Below, one piece after another: positions 26,717-35,558 of a stretch of 64,000 nucleotides of DNA (the first letter of the stretch is position 1; the number at the start of each line of letters is the position of its first letter). The DNA lies in the NCBI GenBank assembly GCA_046582115.1, contig JAYGFA010000047.1, forward strand, positions 1-64,000, given 5' to 3'. This DNA comes from UBA11889 sp046582115. Lineage in GTDB: Bacteria > Pseudomonadota > Gammaproteobacteria > Pseudomonadales > Azotimanducaceae. The notes under the pieces were generated by a model, which worked only from the letters and a program-made list of their open reading frames with translations, was not told where the DNA came from and ran no database searches. The position numbers and the translations under genes are program-made.

Positions 26717-27316
26717 CTAAGCCAAGTGCGCTCTCAACTTGCTATGGCGTCCAAATTGAGCCTCGAGAAACGACATCTGGTCCCCGAGAATTCGTCCGCT
26801 GTTGGTCAACGCAAGATACTCAGCGACATTCGGCACATAGGGTAAGGCAAGTATTTCCATCCCGCATTCGTGCGGTAACCGGCTACCTTTGAAGTGATTG
26901 CACCGCTTGCACGCAGCCAGCACATTATCCCAACGATCATCGCCACCTCGAGATTTGGGCACGACATGGTCACGCGTGAGTTTTGAATCAGGGAAAGACC
27001 CGCCACAGTACAAACACAGATTGTGATCACGGGCAAAAAGGGCTTTATTTGTCATCGGTGGCCCGCTTCGATCAACCGCAACGACACGGCCGTTGCACGC
27101 GATAATGCTGTGCACTTCCAGCGATGTCTGGCTACCGTCGCGGCGGGAATGCCCGCCCCGAATCCTCAATATGGACTTTCCATGGGTCCACACGACCAGT
27201 CGGCGCACATATAGACACACCGCGTCCTGCCAGCTCACCCAATCAACTGGCTGTCCCCCCACATTAAGCCGGAGGATTCGCGGGACACGATCGAAGTCGT
27301 CCAACGTCGCTAACAT
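26717..27316 (-). CDS. HNH endonuclease family protein
   Basis: A 199-residue protein with a C-terminal HNH nuclease domain (residues about 100-160). CLYCGG and CKRCNHFKG form the zinc knuckles. LTRDHVVPKSRGGDDRWDN carries the catalytic His and the Asn/His of the HNH fold. The N-terminal part, starting MLATLDDFDRVPRILRLN, resembles the common stand-alone bacterial HNH group of unknown biological role. ATG 27316 has GGAAGGA about 8 bases upstream. It is not beside restriction or phage genes and is probably a chromosomal housekeeping-type copy. Confidence 0.87.
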   Translation of the reverse strand: MLATLDDFDRVPRILRLNVGGQPVDWVSWQDAVCLYVRRLVVWTHGKSILRIRGGHSRRDGSQTSLEVHSIIACNGRVVAVDRSGPPMTNKALFARDHNLCLYCGGSFPDSKLTRDHVVPKSRGGDDRWDNVLAACKRCNHFKGSRLPHECGMEILALPYVPNVAEYLALTNSGRILGDQMSFLEAQFGRHSKLRAHLA

Positions 27317-27422
27317 AAATCTATCCTTCCACCCGCCGCGTATCATGACCAATCGCGAAAAGCTGTCAACTCGCTCCTGCACGATGACTTTATAGGTTGC
27401 GCAGCTTGAGCGGAGAGCTACG

Positions 27423-28280
27423 TTAATGCATCCCTAGGTATCCGCCCCGGATCGCCGGTTCACCCGCCGTGTTATATGCCGTAAACCACACGTGACTGTC
27501 TGCTGACCCATTGACTTCAAGCGTAACGGTACCCGGCATCAAAACCATGGCACTGAAGCGACAAGCGTATCGCTTGACCCGGTGGGCATTGCCATCGAGT
27601 AGGTTGTTCACAAGGCAAGAGATAGCGAGCGCAAGCGTCGCCGTGCCGTGGAGAATGATGTCGGGCAGGCCCGCGGCTCGTGCGATTTCGCGGTCCGTAT
27701 GGATCGGGTTGTAGATCCGCGCGCACTCAGTATATACGTGCGCGGCTTGGGCACTTACCGGGATGACAAACCGCTGACCGGTTTCGGTGCCGGGCGGGAT
27801 TTCGGGTAGCATAGGTGCGCGCTCGATCTCCCTGTCTCCACCAATAACGCTCACCCCGCGAGATAGTCCGCCCTGGTGGGTGGACACGATCAGATTCGAT
27901 TCTTCATCTCTGGTTTCGAGCCGCATCATCTGAAATGCCCCTGCTTTGCGCTGCTCCACCGATGTAATTGTGGCGCGCGTATAAAGGGATTCGTTTGGAC
28001 GGATCGGACGGTGGATAAGGACATCGTGGGAAGCATGCACCCCCGAACGCGCTTCTTCCGGCGTCATGCTTTCTGAGCCCTCGACACGTTGCGCATCGAG
28101 GACAACCGGCCACTCGGGACACACAGAAAAAACCGGGTGCACAGTAAGTTCCTGCGTCGTGTCGTAGTAGTTGGCAGATATCTCTCCGATGCCCGCCGCG
28201 TAGGACATCAACCAGCGTTTTTCTGCCACGTGGCGAAAACGCTTAGTGGACTTTCCCACGGTCGAAGAATTCATCGGCAC
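27423..28280 (-). CDS. MaoC-like double-hotdog (R)-enoyl-CoA hydratase
   Basis: A 285-residue protein with two hotdog domains. The N-terminal half resembles the MaoC dehydratase N-domain. The C-terminal half has the MaoC signature YNPIHTDREIARAAGLPD followed by HGT, with the catalytic Asp and His. Such enzymes hydrate trans-2-enoyl-CoAs to (R)-3-hydroxyacyl-CoAs. GTG 28280 has AGGAG 7 bases upstream; an ATG at 28274 is the alternative. It is divergent from the SPOR lipoprotein gene across about 55 bases and lies head to tail before the HNH gene. Confidence 0.85.
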   Translation of the reverse strand: MPMNSSTVGKSTKRFRHVAEKRWLMSYAAGIGEISANYYDTTQELTVHPVFSVCPEWPVVLDAQRVEGSESMTPEEARSGVHASHDVLIHRPIRPNESLYTRATITSVEQRKAGAFQMMRLETRDEESNLIVSTHQGGLSRGVSVIGGDREIERAPMLPEIPPGTETGQRFVIPVSAQAAHVYTECARIYNPIHTDREIARAAGLPDIILHGTATLALAISCLVNNLLDGNAHRVKRYACRFSAMVLMPGTVTLEVNGSADSHVWFTAYNTAGEPAIRGGYLGMH

Positions 28281-28334
28281 GGAACGGCTCCTGCTTTTTG
28301 ACAGATCATAAACGAATAGGCACAGTCACCCGCC

Positions 28335-28985
28335 ATGATCTGGCGACGGTCCACGGCGTGTCTGATTGCGTTCCTATTGCTCGGAGGCTGTGTTTCTACC
28401 ATACCCGTAGTTGAAACTCCGTTGCCCGTTACCGCCAAAGACAACTGGTTCTGCGACATGGGGGTCGAGAATCAGACCTGGGAGTGCGTCAAAAACTACG
28501 TTCCAAGTGGATCAAAGAAACGGCTGACGCGCTCCTCACCTGCGCCAGATAGGACGATTCCAAATACGCCGGTGACACCGGTTAAAGATAGCAACACCTC
28601 TGTAGGAACCCGCTCTCGCGAACTTAGTAACGGGCTGCCACTTTACCTACGCCTTGCTTTTATGTCGGGCCAATCTGTCGATCTCGTCGACCTTCCGCCC
28701 GACTATTTCGCCGTGCAGTTGTTTGCTGTATCCAACAAGGACGCGCTCGAAAAATTCGTACGCGAGCAGAAGCTCCGGGGCCTATCGGCCACGCGTATTG
28801 CGCGAGGTGACCAACTATTTTTCGTGTTGCTGCTTGGTATTTACTCTGATGAAAGCACTGCCCGATTGGCCGCGGCCAACATGCCCGATAGCCTCAACAA
28901 CCTGACGCCATGGGTTCGGCGGCTCGGTTCTCTACAAGACGCTATGCGTCGTGGGGATGATCTCATGGGTACGCCACATATTTAG
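28335..28985 (+). CDS. SPOR domain lipoprotein
   Basis: A 216-residue predicted lipoprotein. Residues 1-19 form a signal peptide with the lipobox LLGGC. The mature N-terminus has two cysteines (WFCDMG, WECVKNY) and a low-complexity linker rich in Ser, Pro and Thr. The C-terminal 75 residues form a SPOR domain, from YFAVQLFAVSNKDALEKF to TPWVRRLGSLQDAM. SPOR domains bind denuded septal peptidoglycan, so a role at the division site or cell wall is likely. It converges on the cupin gene. Confidence 0.85.
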   Translation: MIWRRSTACLIAFLLLGGCVSTIPVVETPLPVTAKDNWFCDMGVENQTWECVKNYVPSGSKKRLTRSSPAPDRTIPNTPVTPVKDSNTSVGTRSRELSNGLPLYLRLAFMSGQSVDLVDLPPDYFAVQLFAVSNKDALEKFVREQKLRGLSATRIARGDQLFFVLLLGIYSDESTARLAAANMPDSLNNLTPWVRRLGSLQDAMRRGDDLMGTPHI

Positions 28986-29011
28986 ACGGCGCGATACACA
29001 GCCGACAATAG

Positions 29012-29383
29012 TTACGTCCCGATGTCCGCGTCGTCGTCGACGGGAATAAAGAGGCACGTTCTCGACTTGCCATCCACCGCAGCACTCTTGTGGCCCCGCC
29101 CGGTGGTGTCCTCCGCGAGCAGAATCTCGCCCGGACCGAGTCGCCGTGCCGTGCCATCACCCACCGTGATGTCCACCGACCCAGTTAAATTCACCACAAG
29201 CTGTCGCCGCGGCGCGTTGTGAAAATCAAGGTCATAGGTCGCGTCGACTTCCCGAAACATTACCCCACTGCCCCGAATCAACCTGGAAATTCGACCTCCC
29301 AAGCCGCGATCTTCTAACGCAATAGCCACATCTTCAAAATGCGACTCACCATCCTCACCGGTAAAGACGCGGACTACGTACAC
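29012..29383 (-). CDS. cupin domain protein
   Basis: A 123-residue single-domain cupin. The beta-barrel segment RRQLVVNLTGSVDITVGDGTARRLGPGEILLAEDTTGRGH contains the two cupin motif regions, although only the final histidine of the usual metal set is clear. It starts MYVVRVFTGEDGESHFEDV. The function is unknown; family members bind small ligands or catalyse dioxygenation or isomerisation. The start is GTG 29383. It lies about 95 bases downstream of the peroxiredoxin gene on the same strand, so co-transcription is possible. Confidence 0.8.
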   Translation of the reverse strand: MYVVRVFTGEDGESHFEDVAIALEDRGLGGRISRLIRGSGVMFREVDATYDLDFHNAPRRQLVVNLTGSVDITVGDGTARRLGPGEILLAEDTTGRGHKSAAVDGKSRTCLFIPVDDDADIGT

Positions 29384-29479
29384 GACGTGTGGATCCTGCT
29401 CGCTTCTATGTCACGCATACAAAAAGCGAGGTGTTTAGGTCTGCGAAATCTAGTCATATCGTTAAAGCAATCGCCAGAA

Positions 29480-29959
29480 TTAAAGCACCTCGAGAATCGC
29501 CTCGGCTTTACTTACTTCTAATTGACCGGGATCCTCGACCGCTAAATTCGAGACAACACAGTCATCAACGACCATGGCATAGCGCTGTGATCGGGTTCCA
29601 AGACCAAAGCCGCTGCCATCCATCTCCAGACCAAGCGCCTTGGTAAAATCTCCATTACCGTCGCCTACCATGGTGATGGCTTCGGCATTCCTATCGTCAC
29701 CCCACGCGCCCATTACGAAGGCGTCGTTGACGGCGATACAAACGATGTCATCAACCCCCTTCGACCGAATCGCATCCGCATTGTCCACGTAACCAGGCAG
29801 GTGTGCCTGTGAACACGTCGGTGTAAACGCACCTGGGACCGCAAAAACGACGACTTTCTTGCCGCCAAACAATTCGGCGGTCGTGACCGGCGTTGGTCGT
29901 CCATCTCGCATCGTATGCATCGTTGCTTCGGGGAGCTTATCCCCTTCCTCAATCGCCAT
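29480..29959 (-). CDS. peroxiredoxin (Prx5 type)
   Basis: A 159-residue atypical peroxiredoxin of the Prx5 group that reduces hydrogen peroxide and organic peroxides in the cytoplasm. The peroxidatic Cys49 is in VPGAFTPTCSQAHLPGY, the family signature. CIAVNDAFVMGAWG and the C-terminal segment with a second cysteine (VVDDCVVSNLAVE) also match Prx5. There is no fused glutaredoxin domain. ATG 29959 is chosen because AAAGGA lies 7 bases before it; the ATG at 29974 overlaps that site. Confidence 0.92.
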   Translation of the reverse strand: MAIEEGDKLPEATMHTMRDGRPTPVTTAELFGGKKVVVFAVPGAFTPTCSQAHLPGYVDNADAIRSKGVDDIVCIAVNDAFVMGAWGDDRNAEAITMVGDGNGDFTKALGLEMDGSGFGLGTRSQRYAMVVDDCVVSNLAVEDPGQLEVSKAEAILEVL

Positions 29960-30121
29960 ATAAATTCCTTTCAAATCTTACTCGATCACTTGAAGTCTGC
30001 GGTGTTCGTCGCTTTGGTTCAACCAACCGATAGCAAGACACCGATTCAAAGATCCCGTCTCGCCGCAACCCCGGTCCTCACCCAGATGGGATGCTCAATC
30101 AAATTCAGCTAATGTGACGGC

Positions 30122-31000
30122 GTGGCGCGTTCCCGAGAAACACGAGCGATTCTCTTCGGATTGGCCGCGGTCGCTCTGTGGTCCACCGTTGCAACGGCTT
30201 TCAAACTCGGTCTCGCGTTCCTCACGCCAATTCAAATGTTATGGCTTGGCAGCGTTTTCTCCTTGGGGTTCTTCGCCCTCACGAGACTGTTCATCGCACC
30301 CACGCCGATGACCGGAGCCGTCTACCTTCGCGCCGGCCTGTTGGGATTAGTCAACCCGCTGGCGTATTACTTGATTCTGTTCGAAGCCTACAATCGGTTA
30401 CCCGCGCAGATCGCGCAACCGCTGAACTACACCTGGGGGATAACCCTCGCCATTCTCGCTATCCCTTTACTTAAGCAGCGCTTATCGTCAAAGGCGTTGC
30501 TTGGGATAAGCATTAGTTATGTTGGCGTGGTCATTCTCGTAACACAGGGCGCCAGCGTCGGGTTTGATACCTTCGACGTGGGCGGAATCACGCTCGCGCT
30601 GTTCAGCACATTGCTGTGGTCGCTCTACTGGCTCGCGACCATCCGACTGGACCGTCATCCCGCGTCGCTCATGCTGACCGGATTTGCAGTCGCCACACCT
30701 ATCATCGGATTGATTTGTTGGTTCACCGATGGCTTCCCACCATTGACGCCCCAAACACTGTCAGTTGGGGCCTGGGTTGGTCTGTTCGAAATGGGGGTCA
30801 CCTTTCTTCTATGGCAGAAGGCGCTATCTCTTACTCGACACGTCGCAAAAATCAGTCAGCTCATTTTTCTCTCGCCATTTATTTCGCTGTTGTTGATCGA
30901 TCAAATATTGGGAGAAACCGTCCACCCTAGTGCAATCATTTCTCTCGGACTGATTGTCCTAGGGGTCGTATTGGTTAATAAACCTACTATCGCGCGGTGA
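30122..31000 (+). CDS. DMT superfamily (EamA) transporter
   Basis: A 292-residue inner-membrane protein with about ten hydrophobic segments forming two EamA repeats (residues about 8-140 and 150-285). The first helix reads ILFGLAAVALWSTVATAFKL, a typical EamA start, and PLNYTWGITLAILA matches the repeat end. Family members export amino acids, purines or other metabolites; the substrate cannot be assigned. The start is GTG 30122, with no clear ribosome binding site. It stands alone between the divergent peroxiredoxin and the convergent arylsulfotransferase-like gene. Confidence 0.87.
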   Translation: MARSRETRAILFGLAAVALWSTVATAFKLGLAFLTPIQMLWLGSVFSLGFFALTRLFIAPTPMTGAVYLRAGLLGLVNPLAYYLILFEAYNRLPAQIAQPLNYTWGITLAILAIPLLKQRLSSKALLGISISYVGVVILVTQGASVGFDTFDVGGITLALFSTLLWSLYWLATIRLDRHPASLMLTGFAVATPIIGLICWFTDGFPPLTPQTLSVGAWVGLFEMGVTFLLWQKALSLTRHVAKISQLIFLSPFISLLLIDQILGETVHPSAIISLGLIVLGVVLVNKPTIAR

Positions 31001-31028
31001 AAGCAGGTCGATTTTTCATGTTGGTGAT

Positions 31029-32174
31029 CTAAATCAAACCATTCAGTTGGTTCAGATTACCGAACCGGCCAGGATCAAGGTCTTTATCGGCCAAGGCCGG
31101 ATGATCGACGGGGTACCGATGCGCTCGATAGATGCTGACAGTGGCCTCTCCCCTCGAGTTGTTGTTTAGAAAGGGGTTAATCCATTCCCAAACAACCTCA
31201 TGGCCGCGATTCACTTCAAACAATCGCCCACTGGTACCCTCGCAAACCAAAACATTTCCTGATTCTAGGCGGGTCGCCCCAGAGATATGCCCGCTGAAGA
31301 ATTGATGCGAAGGGATCCCATGATAATCCCATACGACCTCCGAGTTACTTGGGTTAATTTCAATGACTCGTGAACTTGAATCTCCATTATCAAAAACTTG
31401 AATGTTGCCATGCTTGACCCATGTGGCATCGTGTTGGCCGTGCGTTTGGGTGTACTTGAAGCCAATTTCTCCGGTTTTGTTATCGATCACGCAGACCCGA
31501 TCGTTGTGACGGGCCGAAAACACGATGTCACCTTCGGAGTTCACGTCGATCGAGTTAATATGAGTCCATTCCCAACGGCGGACCGTAGCGAAAATAGGAT
31601 CTCGGACAGGATCAAGCAGTTTCCACGTATGAATACGACGCACTTCGTTTTGGGCCTGATCAATTTCAACCAAATCGTCGCCGAGCAGCCGGGGCACCCT
31701 CTCTCGAGGCATTTTTCGCCCGCCACGGACCCCACGATGGAATTCTTCAGGTAATTCCACCCACTCGGGGACCATCGTGTTGCCATTAGGGAATCGGTAA
31801 AAGTCATGGTGTTGAAATTTATTGACGTACTCCCAAACGAGGTTGCCATCCCAATCGACCTCAACCAGCGTCGTGTGGTACCCGCCCAAGCGCGTGACAT
31901 GTTGTTCGAGCGGTGGTGGCGCTTTAGTGGGTTCGTCTTTTGGCGGTTTAGGCGCATTGATATCCGAACCGGTCATCAGCAGATTGCCATTGTCGAGCAA
32001 GCGCCCGTACCCGGGTTTGATATGGCTAAAGGTCCAGCGGTGCACTACCTGTCCGTCAATATTGATAAGGTAGGTCGCCGTATCGCCATGAGGCGTCATT
32101 ACCGTATACCCTTTCGTCGAAAGTCCCGGCCGATGAAACGTCAGTCCCGTGGGGCGGTTGACAGACCATCCCAT
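31029..32174 (-). CDS. arylsulfotransferase (ASST) family beta-propeller protein
   Basis: A 381-residue protein of the ASST family, which moves sulfate between phenolic compounds. Propeller repeats are seen as LINIDGQVVHRW, LVEVDWDGNLVWEY and VIEINPSNSEVVWDY. HDFYRFPNGNTM, HINSIDVN and GQHDATWVKHGNIQVFDNG contain family histidines; a catalytic His is expected among them. Unlike periplasmic AssT it has no signal peptide (it starts MGWSVNRPTGLTFH), so it probably acts in the cytoplasm or is a non-sulfotransferase relative. It precedes the Ldh-family gene's end by only 12 bases on the same strand, suggesting an operon. Confidence 0.8.
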   Translation of the reverse strand: MGWSVNRPTGLTFHRPGLSTKGYTVMTPHGDTATYLINIDGQVVHRWTFSHIKPGYGRLLDNGNLLMTGSDINAPKPPKDEPTKAPPPLEQHVTRLGGYHTTLVEVDWDGNLVWEYVNKFQHHDFYRFPNGNTMVPEWVELPEEFHRGVRGGRKMPRERVPRLLGDDLVEIDQAQNEVRRIHTWKLLDPVRDPIFATVRRWEWTHINSIDVNSEGDIVFSARHNDRVCVIDNKTGEIGFKYTQTHGQHDATWVKHGNIQVFDNGDSSSRVIEINPSNSEVVWDYHGIPSHQFFSGHISGATRLESGNVLVCEGTSGRLFEVNRGHEVVWEWINPFLNNNSRGEATVSIYRAHRYPVDHPALADKDLDPGRFGNLNQLNGLI

Positions 32175-32186
32175 CGTTAATAGTCC

Positions 32187-33263
32187 CTAGGGGAGGTCAT
32201 CGGTTACCCCAAGATCGACCATCGTTTTCTTGAACCACTCAATGACTTCTGGGTGGTACGGAATACCTTCTGCGCGGCGGTCTAGCTCCGCCTCATGTTC
32301 AGGGATGCCCGGATAGACCACGCGCGATTCACCGGGCGCGGGCTTACAGTCGAGCAACGCACGCAAGTAGTCGTCCATGTCTTTCTTGAAGATAGCCACG
32401 TCGCAGAATGCACTCACGTCGTACGCCATAAAATAGTGCGACGTGCCTTGACGCCGAAAGGGTCCACCGCCCGTGCCCGTCAACACGCCACACAGAATTT
32501 CGACCAGCATCGCCAACCCAAAGCCCTTATGGGAGCCGATCTCCCGCGTACCACCGAGCGGAAGCATCATGAACCCTTCGAGTACCGGGGATTCTTCCAT
32601 CACGGGAGCACCGTCAGCATCGCTAATCCACCCTGGTGCAACGTTGCCATCGACGCGTTGCAACAATTGAATTTTATTCGCGGCAATCGAACTCATGGAC
32701 GCATCAAATATAAAGGGCACTTCGGTATTGGAAGGTGCCGCGATTCCAATCGGATTGAGCCCCAGAAGTCGCTCGGCACCCTGCGTCGGGGTGACCAATA
32801 AACCGCCCGTGGTCATAGAGATGCCAACCATGTCGTGATCCAAAGCCAAATGCGCGTAATACGCTGACGGGCCGTAATGTTGACCGTTATATGCCGTTAC
32901 AACAGCAACTCCAGTTTCCTTCGCACGTTTGCAGGCTTCCTCCATGAACACGCGACTTTGTGCAATCCCCAGCCCATTATCACAATCGTATGAAATCGCG
33001 CCCACGGTATCGCGTTCGCGACGCGCCAAAGGCGACGGATTGATCTTTTCGGCACGAAACCCCGCGACGTACGCTCGCATCATGTTGGAAACGCCGTGGG
33101 AATCAATGCCTCTTATATCGGCATAGAGCAAGACATCGGCGGAGGCTTCCGCTTCCGCCTCCGGCATATCGAACGCCTTAAAAATATCCTCGACCGCCTG
33201 GCGCATGACGGCCTGATCCACCCGGACAGCGATATCGTCGGGCACCTTGAAACGTTCCAGCAT
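32187..33263 (-). CDS. Ldh family NAD(P)-dependent oxidoreductase (malate/lactate dehydrogenase type 2)
   Basis: A 358-residue cytoplasmic dehydrogenase of the YlbC/ComC/DpkA family, unrelated to classical MDH. GIDSHGVSNMMRAYV contains the conserved catalytic His. GLGIAQSRVFMEEA, NPIGIAAPS and SHKGFGLAMLVEILCGVLTG are family signatures that build the NAD(P) and substrate sites. Substrates can be malate, lactate, ureidoglycolate or cyclic imino acids. ATG 33263 has AAGGAGAGG just upstream. It starts the probable two-gene operon with the ASST-like gene. Confidence 0.9.
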   Translation of the reverse strand: MLERFKVPDDIAVRVDQAVMRQAVEDIFKAFDMPEAEAEASADVLLYADIRGIDSHGVSNMMRAYVAGFRAEKINPSPLARRERDTVGAISYDCDNGLGIAQSRVFMEEACKRAKETGVAVVTAYNGQHYGPSAYYAHLALDHDMVGISMTTGGLLVTPTQGAERLLGLNPIGIAAPSNTEVPFIFDASMSSIAANKIQLLQRVDGNVAPGWISDADGAPVMEESPVLEGFMMLPLGGTREIGSHKGFGLAMLVEILCGVLTGTGGGPFRRQGTSHYFMAYDVSAFCDVAIFKKDMDDYLRALLDCKPAPGESRVVYPGIPEHEAELDRRAEGIPYHPEVIEWFKKTMVDLGVTDDLP

Positions 33264-33356
33264 AACTACCTCTCCTTTTCGACCGAACAAGGTAACAGAT
33301 CAATAACTGAGGCGCGCATAATCAGCCCTCAGAGAGACCTTTCTAGCTCGGTAGTG

Positions 33357-34481
33357 ATGTACGGAAACGGGAACACGTCGATCCCTCTCGATTCGACAAA
33401 TGCGGCCTGGTTGCTGAGACGCACGCCTCCCGAGGGCTGGCCCGCGGACGGCGACTTTACCTGGGTCAGGAAGGACCAGCACGTGCCCCACCGTGGGCAA
33501 GCGCTGACACAAACGCTCTACCTCTCGTTGGACCCATACCAGTGGGGACGCCGCCGCAGCGGTACCGAAACCCCCGGAGATGTATGTCATGGCCGCACCG
33601 TATCCCAGGTGATCGCCAGCCGCTCGGCTGAATACCGCGAGGGCGACATCATCTTCAATACCAACGGCTGGCAGCGTTTCGGCCTGGTTGGAGCAGAAGT
33701 AGATGTTTTCGGATACATGTTCCCGCGAGTTCTGGATGCTAACGCAGCACCGATATCCACCGCGGTGGGTATCCTGGGCATGCTTGGTTTGACGGCTTAT
33801 TCAGGAATCTACATCCAATGCGAGCCAAGACCAGGCGAAACGGTCGTGGTTTCAGCCGCGTCCGGCGGTGTTGGTCAAGCCGCTGGCCAGATCGCCCGAA
33901 TCATGGGATGTCGCGTGGTTGGTATTGCGGGCCGAGAATCCAAGTGCCAGTTCGTTACCGACGAGCTGGGTTTCGACGCGTGTGTTTCGCACCGTTCTCC
34001 GAGCTACACCGAAGACCTTAGCAAGGCGTGTCCCGACGGCATCGACGCGTACTTCGAAAATGTCGGCGGCGGCGTGTATGAAGGTGTATTACCACTGCTC
34101 AATCGGGGATCACGTATTACTCTGTGCGGCATGATCTCCCACTACGGTGACACCAAACCTGAAAACGCTTCCGAACGATGGCAAGCAACAGGAGCACCCT
34201 TCTTCCAAAAGCAAAATGTGACAGTCCATCCCCTTTTCGTACGAAATTTTGTCAACACGTACCAGGCCATTTTCCTTGAAACCATGGCGGGTTGGATTAA
34301 AGACGGATTAATACGTTATCGGGAGGACCTTTGGGACAGCCTCGAAAACGCCCCCGAGGCGTTCGCGGCTATGCTGAAGGGAATGAATTTTGGGAAAACG
34401 TTGGTGAGGGCTGCGCCCGACCCAACGTCTAACCAGCGAATCGAGACGGGACGTTCAAACGGCAATGTTCTCGCGACCTAA
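33357..34481 (+). CDS. NADP-dependent oxidoreductase, zinc-free MDR family (CurA-like)
   Basis: A 374-residue medium-chain reductase of the leukotriene B4 dehydrogenase/curcumin reductase type. The opening SLDPYQWGRR matches the family's LSLDPYMRGRM-like segment. The nucleotide motif is VSAASGGVGQAAGQIA, and YFENVGGGVYEGVLPLLNRG and GMISHYGD complete the family pattern. No structural or catalytic zinc cysteines are present. It reduces alpha,beta-unsaturated ketones or aldehydes. ATG 33357 is supported by homology starting there, although the frame is open further upstream. It is divergent from the Ldh gene. Confidence 0.88.
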   Translation: MYGNGNTSIPLDSTNAAWLLRRTPPEGWPADGDFTWVRKDQHVPHRGQALTQTLYLSLDPYQWGRRRSGTETPGDVCHGRTVSQVIASRSAEYREGDIIFNTNGWQRFGLVGAEVDVFGYMFPRVLDANAAPISTAVGILGMLGLTAYSGIYIQCEPRPGETVVVSAASGGVGQAAGQIARIMGCRVVGIAGRESKCQFVTDELGFDACVSHRSPSYTEDLSKACPDGIDAYFENVGGGVYEGVLPLLNRGSRITLCGMISHYGDTKPENASERWQATGAPFFQKQNVTVHPLFVRNFVNTYQAIFLETMAGWIKDGLIRYREDLWDSLENAPEAFAAMLKGMNFGKTLVRAAPDPTSNQRIETGRSNGNVLAT

Positions 34482-34496
34482 TGCGGCCGAAACCGC

Positions 34497-35372
34497 CTAC
34501 AAATTATCGAGCCAGGCGTTGATTGCCGTGCCAATTTCCGACGGCGAATCTTCCTGTATAAAGTGACTTCCGCGTACAGTCACTTCGTGCTGATTCGGCC
34601 AACGTCGACAAAATTCTCGCTGTTCCCCGGTCAGCAGCGCCCCTGGTTCCGCGTTGATAAATAACTTCGGTACCTCCGACACCCCGAGCCATTCGGCGTA
34701 GTTTTCGACGACACCCGTAACATCCGCTGGCTCACCTTCAATCGGGATCTGCCGCGGCCAGGTCAGAGTCGGTCGACGTCCCTCGCCCGGCTCTGTGAAG
34801 GGACGCCGATATACCTCCATCTCTGCCTCGGTAAGGTCACGCAGTACCGATCCCGGTAACACCCGCTCCACAAAGAGGTTGTTGTCCAACACCATCTCTT
34901 CACCCGCTTCTGAACGAAACCCCCGGAAAATACCGCGGGCCGCGTCCGGAAATTCATCCCATGTCAGCGGGCGGACAATCGCCTCCATGTAACATATTCC
35001 GCGTACGGCTTGCGGGTGGCGTTGTGCCCAGTCAAATCCAAGCGCCGATCCCCAATCGTGGACAACCATTACCACATCATCGCCCACCCCAAGCGTGGCG
35101 AGTGCCCTATCGAAAAATCGCCGCTGGTCGGCGTAGGTGTACGAATCGGGACCTGAATCAATCAGCTTGTCAGAATCACCCATGCCAATGAGATCCAACG
35201 CAATGCATCGGCCCCGGTTCGCGACCAGGGGCATCACGTTTCGCCACAGATAACTCGACGTAGGATTACCGTGTTGAAAGACGATGGGCGACCCCTCACC
35301 CAATTCGACGTACGCCATACGCCGATCATCGACCTCGACGAAACACTTCGGATGTTCCTCGGCTGACACCAT
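34497..35372 (-). CDS. haloalkane dehalogenase (HLD-II, LinB/DhaA-like)
   Basis: A 291-residue alpha/beta hydrolase closely resembling LinB along its length, which cleaves carbon-halogen bonds to give alcohol plus halide. All key residues are visible. The halide-binding Asn36 is in FQHGNPTSSYLWRN. The nucleophile Asp106 and Trp107 are in VVHDWGSALGFDWA. The acid Glu130 is in CYMEAI and the base His269 in GSHFIQED. An N-terminal Trp/Asn pair plus Glu after strand six is the HLD-II arrangement. ATG 35372 has GAGGA 6 bases upstream. It is convergent with the CurA-like gene and has no linked halide transporter. Confidence 0.92.
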   Translation of the reverse strand: MVSAEEHPKCFVEVDDRRMAYVELGEGSPIVFQHGNPTSSYLWRNVMPLVANRGRCIALDLIGMGDSDKLIDSGPDSYTYADQRRFFDRALATLGVGDDVVMVVHDWGSALGFDWAQRHPQAVRGICYMEAIVRPLTWDEFPDAARGIFRGFRSEAGEEMVLDNNLFVERVLPGSVLRDLTEAEMEVYRRPFTEPGEGRRPTLTWPRQIPIEGEPADVTGVVENYAEWLGVSEVPKLFINAEPGALLTGEQREFCRRWPNQHEVTVRGSHFIQEDSPSEIGTAINAWLDNL

Positions 35373-35558
35373 CACAATTCCTCTTATACGTTCTTAACCC
35401 GGCGTACGTTAAGCCCATCGTAATAGCCCCGAGACAGGGGGGACAACTGAAGAAACTGAGATACACGCAACGTACCTGAAAAACTGCGCCGCTCTTTACC
35501 TTGCGCCTCGGCCCTGTGGATGCATGAATACGGTATCGGCAAGCTGGGAGAAAAGACA

